Source of the DNA: Piper betle
Taxonomy: Eukaryota > Streptophyta > Magnoliopsida > Piperales > Piperaceae
Reading direction: 5' to 3'
DNA length: 64,000 nt
Assembly: GCA_033002965.1 (NCBI GenBank)
Contig: JAURVB010006379.1
Span: forward strand, 1-64,000
Below the pieces are notes generated by a model. That model saw nothing but the letters and a program-made list of their open reading frames with translations. It was not told the origin of the DNA and did no database searches. The translations under genes were made by a program, and so were the position numbers. Positions 12,754 through 26,225 of this stretch are shown piece by piece. The first letter of the stretch is position 1. Each line of letters starts with the position of its first letter.

Positions 12754-14218
12754 CCCTCATCATTACCATTTTCATAAACGTAAAAAAGTACAAATTAATG
12801 AATTCAACTAAATTTGTTTTTTTTCCCATGCTTTTCTTATTTGAAAAAAAGAAAAAAAAATCAAATTCAACTCAATTTCCCACCTCTTTGGCAAAATCAA
12901 ACTCAACCGACACAAAGTTCATGCGGTCCATCGCCCCAGCATTGGCTCGGAACTCAGTCGAGATGACGGCTTCGATTTGGCCGCGATAATGTGACAATTC
13001 GACTTCGATTTGGCGACAATGTTATCATGTTCAGCCGGTTATATGTTGAAAAAAATGAAATTGAGCCATTTTTTTTCAAACTCAAATGCACCGCTCTTGA
13101 CATTTGGACTGCATGTTTTGATCCCTGGACTATAGGAGCCTCATAAATCCAAAATTTTAAATTTTGGCAAAAGTCCACAATTACCTTGTCCATTTTCACT
13201 CAGGGTCACTTCTCTTATGTCTTCGCCTTTAAGAGTAGGCAACCGCTTTCAAAAAATGTCAAATCTCTCCGACTCAAATAAAACCTTAAGTAATGGTATA
13301 AAGTTGTAATTACACATAAAACAAATAAATATTGGGTGAAAAATTAAACTAGGACAATACATTCTGTTGAACTCAAATATACCAAATCAAGTGTCAACCT
13401 TATCAGTCTCTCATACTCTTTTTACTCTTCAACGAATCAATTTCAAACCAAGTTATTAGTAAACTCAAATAACCACTAATTCCAGCTAAATATAATTTAT
13501 AAAAGAAAATTTTAATATGTACTAGTCTGGATATTTTTATGTCAGTTTAAATTAATATTAACTATTGAATTACAAAGACGATATAGTAATTATTTTTCAA
13601 TTCAAAAAAATAATTAACCGTATAAAATATTAATGGATGGCTATATCTCCTTGAGTTAATATAACTATATAAGAACATTCGTACTAATTAAAATTAAGCA
13701 ATCTCATTTACAAAACCAGTAAAAATAACTTATTATGTAAATAAGAACTTTAATATAATTAAAAAGGAAAAAAATTATATGAGTTATATTTCATACAGCT
13801 TATATGAGCTGCACATTTAATTTAATTATTTTTTAGTGAATCCTATAAAATAATATTTATGTAGATTAACAGTAAAATACATAAATAAGAAGTTGATAAA
13901 ATGTTATTTTTTTAATATCATGAAACCCTTTTTTGGATTTTCAAAAGAACTACTAATTAATAGATATTTTAAAATTATTTTTTATTATAATTATTTTGAT
14001 AATTAAGATGAAAGAGTTAGAAATATCAATTTGAGTTCAAATTTTATAATTATGCTTATTACTTATTTACGTAGATTTTGAGTAGTAAGACTCGTTAAAT
14101 TAGTATAAATAAATAGTGTAGTTTATATAAGTTATATATAAAGTGTAGCTTATGTATATAAAATATATAATTCACACGAGCCCATCAACGGCAAGAATTT
14201 ACCCACAATCGGAGGCCC
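12754..14218. other. AT-rich stretch, upstream of PTAC3
   Basis: No gene, RNA or repeat border is evident. The last 60 bases before 14219 become GC-rich and are probably the 5' leader of the PTAC3 gene. Confidence 0.5.
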
Positions 14219-14334
14219 GTGACCCGGAATTCAAAACCAGACCCGCTTCCCGGTCACCTTATCCACTTCCGCCGCCCGTCGCCTATCTTCGTCTCCGTCC
14301 CCATCGCCGGCGGCGGCGCAACAACTCCCCGAAA

Positions 14335-17300
14335 ATGCCGCTGCTCCAAACCCTCACTCCCCCTGCCTTCTTCCCAACCTTTCCCCGCCGCCGAACTCCG
14401 GTCTCTGCCTCCGCCGGCCCGGCGCCGGAGAAGAAGACTCGCCGGCGGAGGCGGCAGCAGCCTCCGTCCGCTGACGACGAAGCCCGACGACCCCGAACCG
14501 TCCTCCTCCTCCGCCGCCGCGGTTTCGGCGATGGAGAAGGGGCTGCGTCTCACCTTCATGGAGGAGCTCATGGAGCGTGCCCGCGCGGGCGACTCCGCCG
14601 GCGTGGCTGACGTCCTCTACGACATGATCGCCGCCGGGTTCAGCCCCGGACCCCGCTCCTTCCACGGGCTCATCGTCTCCCAATCCCTCGCCGGCGACGT
14701 CGGGGGCGCGGTAAGCGTGTGTTCCTCCCTATCTGCTTGCTGTTTGTTCGATTCGGGCATGATTGACGTCTCTTGATGGCGAGCAGATGCAATCGCTGCG
14801 GCGGGAGTTGAGCGCTGGGCTGCGACCTCTGCACGAGACGTTCATCGCGCTGGTGCGCCTGCTCGGCGCCAAAGGCCGATCGGCCCAGGGTTTGGAGATT
14901 TTGGCGGCCATGGAAGAGTTGAACTTTGACATCCGCCGAGCTTGGATTGTCCTCGTTGGTATGAGATTGTGATGGTAGTTCTTTTTAGTTGGGTTTCTTT
15001 TGGTGTCGACTATGGAGTTTGTTGATTTACTGCACTGTACTATACTATGCTATGTATTTGATTTAAACTAGAGGAATTGGTGAGAAATTTTCATTTGAGC
15101 GACGCGAATGAGGTGTTCATGAGGGGGTCGAAAGCGGGGATGAGGGCCACTGATGAGCTCTATGACCTCTTGATTGAAGAAGACTGTAAAGCAGGAGATC
15201 ACTCGAATGCCTTGACTATTGCTTATGAGATGGAAGATGCTGGAAGAATGGCCACAACCTTCCATTTTAACTGCCTCCTCAGTGTACAAGTACGTTCTTG
15301 TACTTTGAAATTGATATCACACAAGCAACATGTAATTTTGTGATAACGGTTCTATTAATGAACCGTAAGCTAGATAGCATGCTTAATGTCTGCAATCCAA
15401 AATATTGTTGAACATATTGCATCGGGAAGAACTATCAGTGTTTGTCTTGTATCAATTTTCTTGTTATATAGAGTATCAAAGTACATACGCCAACTCTGAA
15501 ACTGCAGCGACTGCCGACAATTTTGACTTGCGCGCTTGTTTGAAGTGCGTTGTTTGTTGCAATTCAGTTTTTAATAAGCTTTGGTGGCATGATTTCAAGA
15601 GTTTTGTTTCTTATGTAGGCTAATTGTGGAATTCCGGAAATAGCTTTTGCAACATTTGAGAACATGGAGTATGGTGAAGGTATAGATTTCTTTGCTTTTG
15701 TAGTACCGTCTACTGTTTTGTTATCTACTGTGCAATGATTCGGTGGGAAAATTGGATTGAGTAGAAAGAATGACACAATAATCTACTTACTTGACACCTT
15801 ATTTGTCCCTTTTTTGCCACCATCTCATAGTGAGTTATCATCTGGAAGAAACAACTTCCATTCGGTTTGCCTTCTTTTTTACACGTCTTTCTTCTCTGGT
15901 TTTGTATTACCATGGACTTCAATGTAATATGTTGGCAGACAATAATCAACAATTTTGTTAAATAATGTTTTTTATATATTTTAGATTACATGAAACCCGA
16001 TGCCAACTCATACAACTGGGTGATCCAAGCATACACGAGGGCTGAATCTTATGACCGGTAAAGTTCTCGCTGCCCTTGTCCTGATCATAGTATGATACTT
16101 TATCGCCCAGTTTGTTTCTGACTAACTATAAAATTTAGTATTCGTTAGTGCCTATGAGAAAGCTCCATTCGTTTATGGAATACTTGTTTTTGTTGTGAAT
16201 GGTCAATTTTCCCTGTTGCCATAGTCCGCAGAATGTAATTTGGAGACACAATTTCAACTACTTCAAAAAAATCTAAGTCACTCAGTCGCTAATTACATGT
16301 TGAAATGTTGGTAAACTTTTAATGTATTGCCTTTCTTTTTTACAGGGTGCAAGATGTTGCAGAACTCCTTGGTATGATGGTTGAAGATCACAAGCGTATA
16401 CAGCCTAATGTGAAGACTTATGCGTAAGAGCACACCTCCCTCTCATGTGAGCAAAATGTTTTCCTTATGTTAGGTATTTTATCACTCCCATGCAAAGTTA
16501 TCCTCATCTTCTATCACTTGAAGTTAATTGAGTGTAAGTAGCCCTAGGTTCTTGAACTTCTCTATCATGATCTCTAGCATTTGAAGTTGTGCTTTTCTTT
16601 CAATCGAAAATGAAATCTGAATTGTGAAGAAACTATATAAATCAAGACAAGATTTCCGAGAATGCTTAGACGAATAGTGCTTCAACAAAAGTGGTAGCTT
16701 TGGTCAGTTAATCAATTTAATAATGGGACAGACATCACTTATGCTTTCTATGTCTTAGTAGAAAATTTTGAAACTAAAACTGCTCCTCGTATCATTTTTC
16801 TATTGTTGTCTTTCCAATAATACCACATATCCTTATGCAGACTCTTGGTGGAGTGCTTCACGAAGTATTGTCTTATTGGGGAAGCCATTCGGCATTTTCG
16901 TGCTTTAAGAAACCACCCAGGCGGGATGAAAGTCTTATATAATGAGGAAATTTTGGTGATCCGCTTTCTCTTTTTCTTCGAGCTTTATGTAGAGACGGTA
17001 TGCATATAAAAAATATTGCCTCGTCTGTCTACTTTAACACTCTGCACATATGAATTATTACAGCCAACTTACCCCAACACTTTGCTACTATGAGACATGG
17101 TATCTACCACAATTTAAGCGTGCAATAAGGACTTTTGGTTAAAAGATTGACCCTTCTGTAGCAGTTATGTGCTGTAAATGGTGACCATTATGTGGAAATC
17201 ACGAGTTTGGCCTTTTTAATTGGGTATACAATTAAATGTAAGCCATAATGTGATAAAAGGTTAGGTTAGCTCGTCTTTTAGCTTCAGACAAGATAAGTAG

Positions 17301-19696
17301 TTGACGTTCACAACTTCACATTGTCATGGGCCCATGGCCTTAAACTGTTAGAAGGGCCATGTCCTTGTGTCTTAAACACTTTCTTGAGCAGGTGTATTTG
17401 TGCTTTGAACCAGGAAGAATTGTTGAGCTGCTCGAAGCTTTGGAGGCAATGGCCAATGATAATCAGACTATTGCTCCAAGGGCTATGATACATAGCAGGA
17501 AATACCGAACACTAGTGAGCTCTTGGATTGAACCACTAGATGAGGAAGCTGAGCATGGATTTGAGATTGACTACATTGCAAGGTCGTCTTCTCATCAACA
17601 CTAAAGCATATATTTTGAAATATTTACATAAAGTTGCATGAGCAATGCTCTAGATATGTTTACACCATTTCCATTTCCTCTTAGTTATGTGTTTGCTTCT
17701 CACAGGTATATAGCAGAGGGAGGATTAACAGGTGAACGGAAACGGTGGGTTCCACGCCGAGGTAAAGCTCCCCTTGATCCTGATGCGGAAGGTTTTGCTT
17801 ATTCAAATCCAATGGAAACATCTTTCAAACAACGGTGTCTTGAAAACTGGAAGATACATCACCGAAAGCTTTTAAAGGTTTTGCAAAATGAGGGAATAGG
17901 AATATTAGGTAATGTTTCTCAAGCAGACCATATACGAGTAGAGGAGAGGTTGAAAAAAATCATTAAGGGTCCTGATCAGAATGCTCTCAAGCCAAAAGCT
18001 GCCAGTAAGATGCTAGTCTCTGAACTCAAGGAGGAACTAGAAGCTCAAGAGCTGCCGACAGATGGTACAAGACAAGTGCTTTACCAACGTGTACAAAAAG
18101 CCAGGAGGATAAATCGTTCTCGTGGTCGACCACTTTGGGTTCCTCCCGTTGAAGAGGAGGAGGAGGAGGTACGTTGGCTGATGATATATTGTTATAATTT
18201 TTTATAATAGCAAATGACTAAAATGATGACACAGGCTGTAGATAAAATGTTATGTTGTACCATTAGTTCCCAAACCAATGTAGGCATTTCAAAGTCATTC
18301 CCGATGTTGAGCTCTCTCATATATATGGCCGAGGAATGCTTAATTTCTGTTTTTCTGGAATTTGATTTTTTACTTAGGTTAGACAAATGATTACTGATGT
18401 TTTCATGGAAATTTTCTAGGATAAATCCCACCATTTTATACACGTTATCTTGGCTATATTTGTAAAAAATTTATGAACTCGGATGGTATCAGCATTAGTA
18501 ATTGATCCATTGAATGTTAGGAGTGTCTCTTCAGAGAGGGAACTATTCTAAAAAAAGGATACGATGATTGTTGTGTACTTGGTTCTCCTTTAAACACGTT
18601 TTGATTGATGATAAATGTTTGCGTTTTTTGTCAGATTGATGAAGAATTGGATGAACTTATTTCACGAATCAAGCTTGAAGAAGGAAATACTGAATTCTGG
18701 AAAAAAGATTTCTTGGAGAAGGGTTGATTGATGTGCCAGCTAAGCATGTTGCAGTAGAAGACAGTGTCAATTCAGAATTGCTGGACGATATTGGTGCAGA
18801 TGCATCAGAAGATTTGAAAGAAGGAGAAGATGACGAGGTTGATGAAGAGGAAGAGGAAGTTGAAGCTGAGCCAGAAGTTGAGGTTGAACAGAGTGATGGT
18901 CCAGTTGGAGAAAGGGCGGTCAAGGCCAAGGAAGTGGAATCCAAAAGCCTGTCCAAATGATAGGAGTACAGTTGCTCAAGGATACAGACCAAACAACCTC
19001 CACCTCAAGAAAATCAAGAAGAAGAGCTCGGGCATCAGTCGAGGTTGCACATTTATTTTCTTTGTCCTTTGGCACTGTAGAATAGATCTGATTTCTTGCT
19101 AATGGACCTTCAGGACGATGCTGATGATGACTGGTTTCCGGAGGATATACACGAGGCTTTAAAGGAGATGAGAAATAGAAAGATATTTGAAGTGTCAGAT
19201 ATGTACACTATTGCAGATGCATGGGGATGGACATGGGAGAGAGAAATCAAGAAGAGAGTGCCTCGAAAATGGTCTCAAGAATGGGAAGTTGACCTAGCTG
19301 TGAAAATAATGCAGAAGGTAACTCTTTGTTTTTCATCCTTATTTTTTAGTTCCCAAAATATTTTTTCATCATGATGTGTCTTTGTTTCTTTAATTTTCAT
19401 TAGCGTTCATTGTTGTCTTTTTTCTCATATATTGAATTGAAATGAGAGTAAATATGCAATCGCTGTAGGTGATTGAGTTGGGTGGAACTCCTACAATTGG
19501 AGACTGTGCCATGATACTACGTGCAGCTATACGGGCTCCATTGCCCTCAGCCTTTTTGAAGATTTTACAAACAACTCACAGTCTAGGTTATGTGTTTGGA
19601 AGGTAAAATCTGTTCGATTGGCAATCTGCTTTAAGGTTTTCCAGCCAATAATGCTGGAAAACCTATCAGCAAATTATTATCTTATTTTATTATCAG

Positions 19697-19727
<31 letters not shown>

Positions 19728-20245
19728 GACCTTACAGCTAATTAAATAATGAGGACATAGTCTTAGAGAGTTCAAACTGTTGCGGCTGCAAGAATGCAAG
19801 TTTGCTTATCTATTAGATTCTTGTGATGTTATTCCCCTTTTAACTCTTTTAGGGTCCATCCTGAAAACAACTTTCCCGTTCTTCAAAAGGAAAAAGATGT
19901 TGGAAGCATCATATAACAATGACCGACAACCTATTACATATTCTTCATCTTGATCCATTTTTTGCACTCAGGATAATGAGATTTGTTAACTGCCCAGCAT
20001 CTCTAGTTGCAAGTTTTGGCATAGTCGCATGCATTAGTGATTCATTTCTTGATTTATGCAGCCCTGTATATGATGAAGTTATCTCCCTCTGCATTGATCT
20101 TAGAGAAACAGATGCAGCCATTGCCATAGTTGCTGACATGGAGACTAGTGGAATTAAAGTTTCAGATCAAACTCTGGATAAAGTGCTTGCTTCTAGGCAA
20201 GGCAGTGAAGGAAGCGACCCTCATCGTTCCGAACACTACACCTAA
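14335..20245 (+). CDS. PTAC3: PTAC3/PAP1, SAP-domain plastid transcription protein (frame-damaged)
   Basis: PTAC3 is part of the plastid-encoded RNA polymerase complex in chloroplast nucleoids. Exons: 14335-14710, 14787-14958, 15072-15289, 15619-15679, 15985-16057, 16346-16423, 16841-16997, 17414-17582, 17706-18168, 18635-19043, 19114-19317, 19469-19602, 20062-20245, about 899 codons, the usual family length. Visible parts are a Ser/Arg/Pro-rich transit-peptide-like start, PPR-like helices (HSNALTIAYEMEDAGRM, YNWVIQAYTRAESYDR), a SAP DNA-binding motif near residues 530-575 (SKMLVSELKEELEAQ..LYQRVQKARR) and an acidic Glu-rich stretch near 18820-18890. Splice phases agree at most junctions, but four single-step frame changes are needed: near 14480, near 16945, near 18705 and near 18955. 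The ATG at 14335 gives the family-like N-terminus; an ATG at 14219 is already in the downstream frame and is the alternative start. Identity is secure; whether it is functional is open. Confidence 0.85.
19699..19728. repeat. (TA)n microsatellite
   Basis: An uninterrupted TA run of about 28 bases lies inside the last but one intron region of the PTAC3 gene. Confidence 0.9.
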
Positions 20246-21898
20246 GAGTTTCATTTAAAGAACAGAGTTTTGATTCGAGCTACGTATCCTGAGATAGTTA
20301 CAGGTTTTGGCACGGTGTGAACTGGTGCAACCATCTCAATTCGGGCGTCCGAAACTATACAGCTCTTCCCCAGTTCTCAATACTGAACACTAAACTTGAG
20401 CTTATACTGCAACGAAGAAAGAAAAGAAGTTAATTTATTCCAGACCTAAAGTCATTGCGAGTTGGGTGTACTCGGTATCTACAGTAATTTAGTGTACCGC
20501 GCAAAAAGTTTTGTGGCGCTAATGTCAGGCTTCCTAATTGTCGTTAGAGAACAAGAAAAAATAAGGATCGTTGAGGTCAGTTGTACCAAACTGAAATGTT
20601 TTTGCTATGGTCAAAAACAGTTTTAACTTTATAATTTATTAAACCCCTTGGAAGACAGATTATAAAATAAGATGATAATTTTAATTATATGCAGGCAAAA
20701 TTGAAGTCGGAGATAAGTGTTCTATCACGTGCCCTCCCAACATGCTTACAGTTTGACCTTACCCCTGCCGCCCCCCTTATGATTTGAAACTTCTATACCT
20801 GTCACCTAAATTGCACATTAATAACATAACACACCAAGCCTCTTGCCACCACATCACTATAGTTTTAAATACCGCCTGGTCTTACACAATATATATGACA
20901 TTCCCTTTTCAAAATCTAATACAATTTAGTCCTCCGGAATATTTTAATTCATACTCAATTTTTTAATTTAATTTTTTCTCCAAATCTACATTTTTTGTTG
21001 AAAATTACTTTATTTAACAAGCATTTTAATAAATATTAATGACAATATGTTATTAATGTCTAATAAAATATTTTATTTATAATTTTAAAATTTAATTAAA
21101 CCCAGTTTGACCTAATTGAACTAGATATACCCCTGTACTAGACAATTGAACTAGATATACCCCTGTACTAGACATAAATCTGGTAATGGTAATCGCCACA
21201 TTATTTTGAACTACAACTTCACCACTTTGATAAGGCCTAAGAACTAGGGAAAGTGGGAAACTGACATAATCCTGAGACAAAACCTCTACTCTAAAAATAT
21301 TTACTCAAAAAAATGATAAAATCTCAAAATACTTGTTTGCCCAAGGAGTTTTTTTAGTAACTATGCAAGCAAAAAATCAAATCCTACAAAAGGTAGCTCT
21401 ACAAATGATCATCCAGTTATGGAGTGACAAGTTCATCATCAAAACAAAAGATAATTGAAGAGAACCACTGACACAATGGATTTTACACGAGCAATAAGTT
21501 GACGAGCAAGATCAATTCTGTGCAAAAAAAAAATGTTAACTAAAAAAATTGCTGCACCTTCTTGACTATGATTTTACTTAGAGTGTGGATTAGTATTCTA
21601 GTAATATCTCAGGATCCAACCTGCAAGATGTAAGATACAAATGATCACACTGCAAATATTACTCCATATTTAATGTAAATTCTATGATCCAGTTGCATTT
21701 ACTGACTACTGTCATATGCTTTAGAACACTCAAAATCTACTCACGAAAGTCAGTACATGAAGCCTAAGTCTCATCATGACAAGGAAAATGCAGAAATAAG
21801 AACTAGAATAAAAGCTTACCAATTAAGTACTTCCTTGATACCACTGTGAAAATGGATGCTAATTGATCTGCCACAAGAGTACAGTTTGCAAGCTAATG
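20246..21898. other. Intergenic, between the 3' ends of PTAC3 and ING1
   Basis: The convergent genes PTAC3 (plus) and ING1 (minus) leave this AT-rich gap, which must hold both 3' untranslated regions. No further gene is visible. It contains the 30-bp tandem repeat listed at 21114. Confidence 0.55.
21114..21173. repeat. Perfect 30-bp tandem duplication
   Basis: The unit that begins AATTGAACTAGATATACC and ends TGTACTAGAC occurs at 21114-21143 and again at 21144-21173 without a mismatch, so the duplication is recent. Confidence 0.95.
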
Positions 21899-24239
21899 TC
21901 ATTTGCCTTTCCCACGTTTCTTTGTGCTAGCACAATCAGAACAAAACCACTTTCCTTTGGGATGCTCTTCTAAACCAACACACCCGAAGTGGAACCATTC
22001 AATTTTGCACTACAATAAGGCATGTGGCAAAATCAATTATTTAATAACCAGATTGATATTTGTCCATCAGGTCTGAAAAAAATCTAGTAAAAAACAATGA
22101 CCAAAAATGCATAAATTGGTACAAAAAATATAAACATAATTACAAACAGTAATACTTACAGCAGGATTGTCACAGGCTACCATCTCCCCATAACTAACTT
22201 GATTGCAAAAACAGTAAATTGGTTCATTTGGATCCACAGGAAGATCTAATTGCAGGCCTAAGGAATGTATTTTAGCGGCGTCAGCTGCCTCAGCCATACG
22301 TGTTCTGCTAAATGCAAAGGATTTGATAAGGGAACTTGCAAAAAGGCAAAAAGTAGTACAACAATTCATCAGATTAGAACACCCAAATTATAAGAGACAG
22401 GAGAATTGGTAGTGGATTTCAACATAAAAAACTTCAATACTCAAATGCAGGACCAACCGAATTCACACATCCAAATATGAATTGAAGCTCAAAGCCATTC
22501 CCCACTCAACATTTCCCCTAAACTAATATCAAGTAAATTAGACCACAAAATTGGACTTACACTGAACTGACCAACTGACCATATCACAAATGACAAGTAT
22601 TCAAACTTTGACTAAGGAATCTCAATGAAAAGACATAAGTAGAATCCAACACGTTTCAGACTAAAATTTGAACATTGCCCATGACTTAAGAAAGATGACA
22701 GCCCTACTTTCAGGACAATAACAATACAAAAAGTTTTCTAGTATGGTGGGAAAGTAAACTAAATTTATCGGATAAATAGATGTCAAATGCCATGAACTGT
22801 AAAATTGACTATCCAAAAATTTGACAAAGTTCATTTTTACTCAGACAGAGAATACATACTTGTACTTCTTTCTGAGACCTCTACCGGTTTTTGAATTGGT
22901 GTTATTGGCCTCAGCATTTAAAGAAGCATCCCCAGTAGCAGCTGCAATCTCTCCTGTAGAGACCAAAGGAAGAAAGAATGTACCAACCATGATTTCAAAA
23001 ATTTTATAAAAGCAATAGTATTTTGGAACTTGTATAAGCAAGTCTAGACTGCTGACTAAAACAAGTATGTAACTTTACTAAGCAACCACCTCTCCGAAGG
23101 ACTTCACATTTTGTCAAGTACTCATCAAGCTGTTGAATTTGTCGATCCACCTATGCAACAGAAACAGTTTGTTTTCGCGACAATTTCAGAAAATAGTTCC
23201 CAAAAATCTTAAGATGATAACAACGATTACATATAGGTCCTAATTAATGTGAAAATCAATTGGTGTACATCATCGCAAGTTGCTTACCACATCGTAAGCA
23301 GTTAAAGCCAAAGCCACTTTCTCATCAGAAATCTGTATGCAGTGTTTCAGCTCATCAAGGGCTTCATCGGAAAACCTGGTGCATGGGCTATCAGATTTAA
23401 TACTGCCACACTGAATTCCCTTCTCTATTTCCTCTATTTCTTGTTCACATCGTTGTTCATTCTGTCTATGGAGAACTGTCAACAGCATAAAAAATGTAAA
23501 AAAAACCAATTTCTACTTTTAAGCATTACATTATTAGCTCATATGTAGCAACACATGCCAAGTGTACTAAAGCATCCTAGACGCAAGTTATTAACTTCAA
23601 ACTCAAAGAGGCATAATGTCGAGTGAATCAGCCCAAATAACCAAAAAACAAAAAACAAAAATTTTGCACTCAATGCTTCAACCTACATTGAACAGAGCCA
23701 TTGCCTATCATGAACATCCTAGTTCGCCCAATATATATCCGAGTACAACATTTAAGGAAAAGTTCACAAGAAAAGAATTAATATATATATACATATATAT
23801 ACATATATATATATTCCTTGGCATATAACTACTTCGCCTGATATATGTATATATATATAAAACGTACTATACAACATCAACTAGGAAAGAACCAACATAA
23901 GCCTCACAGTATACATATACTTCTAATAAAAATCTTACCTAGCAAACTGTCGTCTAGATCCCTCATGACAGAATAGTGACGTTGCAGCAATACAGGCAAT
24001 GATTCCAGACCTAACCAGGCAATGCGATAAAAGAATAGCATGATAAAAAATATGACCACTCAACTTTTTTTTTTCAAAAAAAACAACCAATCAATCAAAC
24101 AAAAATAGTAACTACAACAACAATTAGTTCAGGACCTCAAGTAGGAGCATCAAGACTACAAATTTTTGTTCCATAAGAAGAACCAGAAAGACGCATTTGG
24201 AGAAAACTTACTGGATTGAAAATCTTCCAGAAAAGTCAT
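21899..24239 (-). CDS. ING1: ING1-like PHD-finger protein
   Basis: Seven exons keep frame throughout: 24239-24212, 24010-23939, 23475-23288, 23150-23090, 22953-22866, 22304-22160, 22009-21899; 693 nt, 230 aa, close to Arabidopsis ING1. Residues 1 to about 115 form the N-terminal ING helical domain ([50 protein letters not shown]). A variable Ala/Asn linker follows, then at about residues 177-221 a PHD finger with the full Cys4-His-Cys3 set ([34 protein letters not shown]). The DLPVDPNEP lead-in and VSYGEM are typical of ING proteins, whose finger binds histone H3 trimethylated at Lys4. The C-terminus KKRGKGK is a short polybasic tail. The protein should act in the nucleus, as a subunit of histone acetyltransferase complexes by analogy. 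ING1 fits better than ING2, which has a longer linker and a different N-terminus. Confidence 0.92.
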
Positions 24240-24371
24240 CTTGTTGGGAGGTTAAAATCGTGTCACCCCTCGATAATTCGTCTCCGGTCACTGTGCAGCT
24301 GCAAATCAAACCCTCCCGCGCTTTCTTTTATCGACGTAACCCTCCCGCGTTTTTTGTGGGCAATGCAACAG

Positions 24372-24388
24372 AAACCCTAACAGGGCCC
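24372..24388. promoter_or_regulatory. Telo-box plus GGGCCC upstream of ING1
   Basis: AAACCCTA (24372-24379) and GGGCCC (24383-24388) lie about 135-150 bases upstream of the ING1 start codon. The telo-box next to a GGGCC (site II-like) element is a known arrangement in promoters of plant housekeeping genes active in dividing cells. This is a motif match only. Confidence 0.45.
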
Positions 24389-24399
24389 GTTTTGGAGAT

Positions 24400-25470
24400 C
24401 GTGGACTTTATGATCTAATTTCATTAATAAAAGTCAGTTTGTCTGGTTGACAAAAAATAATAATTTTATAAGAAATAAAATAGAATGAGATAAAATGATA
24501 CGAAAATTTTAAATATTTTTTAATTTATATTTTTAATTATTAAAAAATAAGATAAAAATAAAATATTTTCTTCTTGCGCGTGTCTCCTAAAATTTTCTTT
24601 ACTTTTTTTTATTTTTCACAAAAAATTACTTTGTAAACTTTTTAAATAAACTTACTTTGACTGAAAATTTTTAATCTTTAAATTTTACGTTTTTTTTGTG
24701 TGATTTCAAGACATCCAAACCCTTAAATCAAAAATAAGTAGGAAAGACTAAATTCAAATTTATAATAATATTAGTTGGCATGATAACCCACGTATGGCTC
24801 GAATTTCATGTCTAATTTATTTTGACTATATTTAATTAATTTTAAAAAATTAAATTTTTTAATGAAATTTAAATATGATAACTCATGGCAATAATATTAA
24901 CCAATTATCCATTTTTAAAACACAAGCTATAACACCGTGCAACGTGGGGCTACATTGAAACTTATTAATGATATTTATTAAGAATACATAAAATTAATTT
25001 CAAAATATATGATCATATTATTGTTAAATAAAAATAATGAATATTTATATGATTTTAATAAAAAAATATAGTTGTTTACAAATATTCAAAGTAAATTTAA
25101 TTTTAATAAGTAAAATATTTTAATAATTAAATGGAATTTTTTAGATTTTAAATTTAGATAAAATTATGCTATAAGTTTTTCTAATAATAAATAATAATAA
25201 ATAAATAAATAAAAATATAAATTAAGTAGTGTATTTATAAATATATTAAAATTTTTAATTTTCCTAATTTAAGTATAGTTACTCCAATTTTTTTCTTAAA
25301 AATAATAATAATGCTAATTTTAAATTAAATAATTATTAATAAACCCATAAAACTATTGTAGAGGCAAGAATTATCACACAAGAAAGGCTGAAATGTAATG
25401 AGAATGAAAATTGCTACTGTTTTAATGTAAGGGGTTAATAATAATAATTACATTATGTAACTATGGGTAA
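24400..25470. other. AT-rich intergenic stretch
   Basis: Very AT-rich DNA with runs such as AATAATAATAA and AATAAATAAATAA. No gene, RNA or element border was seen. Confidence 0.55.
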
Positions 25471-26187
25471 TGTAAAACTCGTAAACCAATCAGTTCGAAT
25501 CAAGTTAGTTTCATAACACATATGCTGAGTAGAGGCCAGCCGTGTGTTATAAGTCATGAAGGTCATGCATATCTGAACATATAATGATAATGTTAATAAT
25601 ATAATAAAAAAGAGTTATCATAATAAATTTATTTTTTTTATTTATAGTAGATAATAGAATTAGATTGAAGTTGTTTATCGTGTTAGGATACATTATTTAT
25701 TATTTTTGGGTCGGTTAGTAAGATTAAAGCATGTCATTCGAGTTAGGATTCGATTATTTTATTTTATAATATTTTATTTTTTTAAAAAATTATTTAATAT
25801 TATTTACTTGCAACTCTCCCAAGTTTTAATTAAAAAACTGCACCCTTTGTTCTCCCCTTGCCGCAACCCATGTACCCTCCCCCGATCACCACCGCCACCC
25901 TGCCCGACCACCCTCCACCCCATATCCCGCCCCATCACTGCCATGTTGCCCTGTTGCCCCCCTCCTCACCTCCCACCCCGCCCAGCCCCCTGAAGCCACC
26001 CTCACAAGGGGCTGGGCGGGGGTAGATGCGGCACCAAGTGAGGGCAAGGGGGCCGTGTTTGCTGGCGGGTAAATGCCGAGCTGGCAGGGGTGGGGGCCGG
26101 GGGAGCCGCGGACCCAGGTGAGGGCTGGGTGGTGGGGCAACAGCTGGCAGGGGGTGGAATGAATCCGAGCCGGCGGCTAAGATCACA

Positions 26188-26190
<3 letters not shown>
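25471..26190 (+). mobile_element. Decayed LTR, same family as the solo LTR at 29415
   Basis: It begins TGTAAAACTCG and follows the first 450 or so bases of the solo LTR at 29415 with many C-to-T type differences: GTCATGAAGGTCATGCATATCTGAACATATAATGATAA against ATGAGGGTCATGCGTACCCAAGTATATGATGATAA, then GTAGATAATAGAATTAG against GTGGATCGTAGAATTAG. The following GC-rich part (25850-26190) corresponds to the C-rich part of that LTR. The right end is cut by the (TA)n tract and the element at 26223. Excess transitions at CG sites suggest long-term methylation. Confidence 0.6.

Positions 26191-26222
<32 letters not shown>
26191..26222. repeat. (TA)n tract, left border of the inverted-end element
   Basis: Thirty-two bases of uninterrupted TA directly abut the left inverted repeat at 26223. 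A matching tract abuts the right end at 28832. Confidence 0.9.

Positions 26223-26225
<3 letters not shown>

Noticed and set aside
14219..14334. ATG at 14219 as the PTAC3 start
   Set aside because: It is in frame with the downstream exon and needs no frame change, but its product does not look like the family N-terminus, while the frame from 14335 does. Kept only as an alternative.
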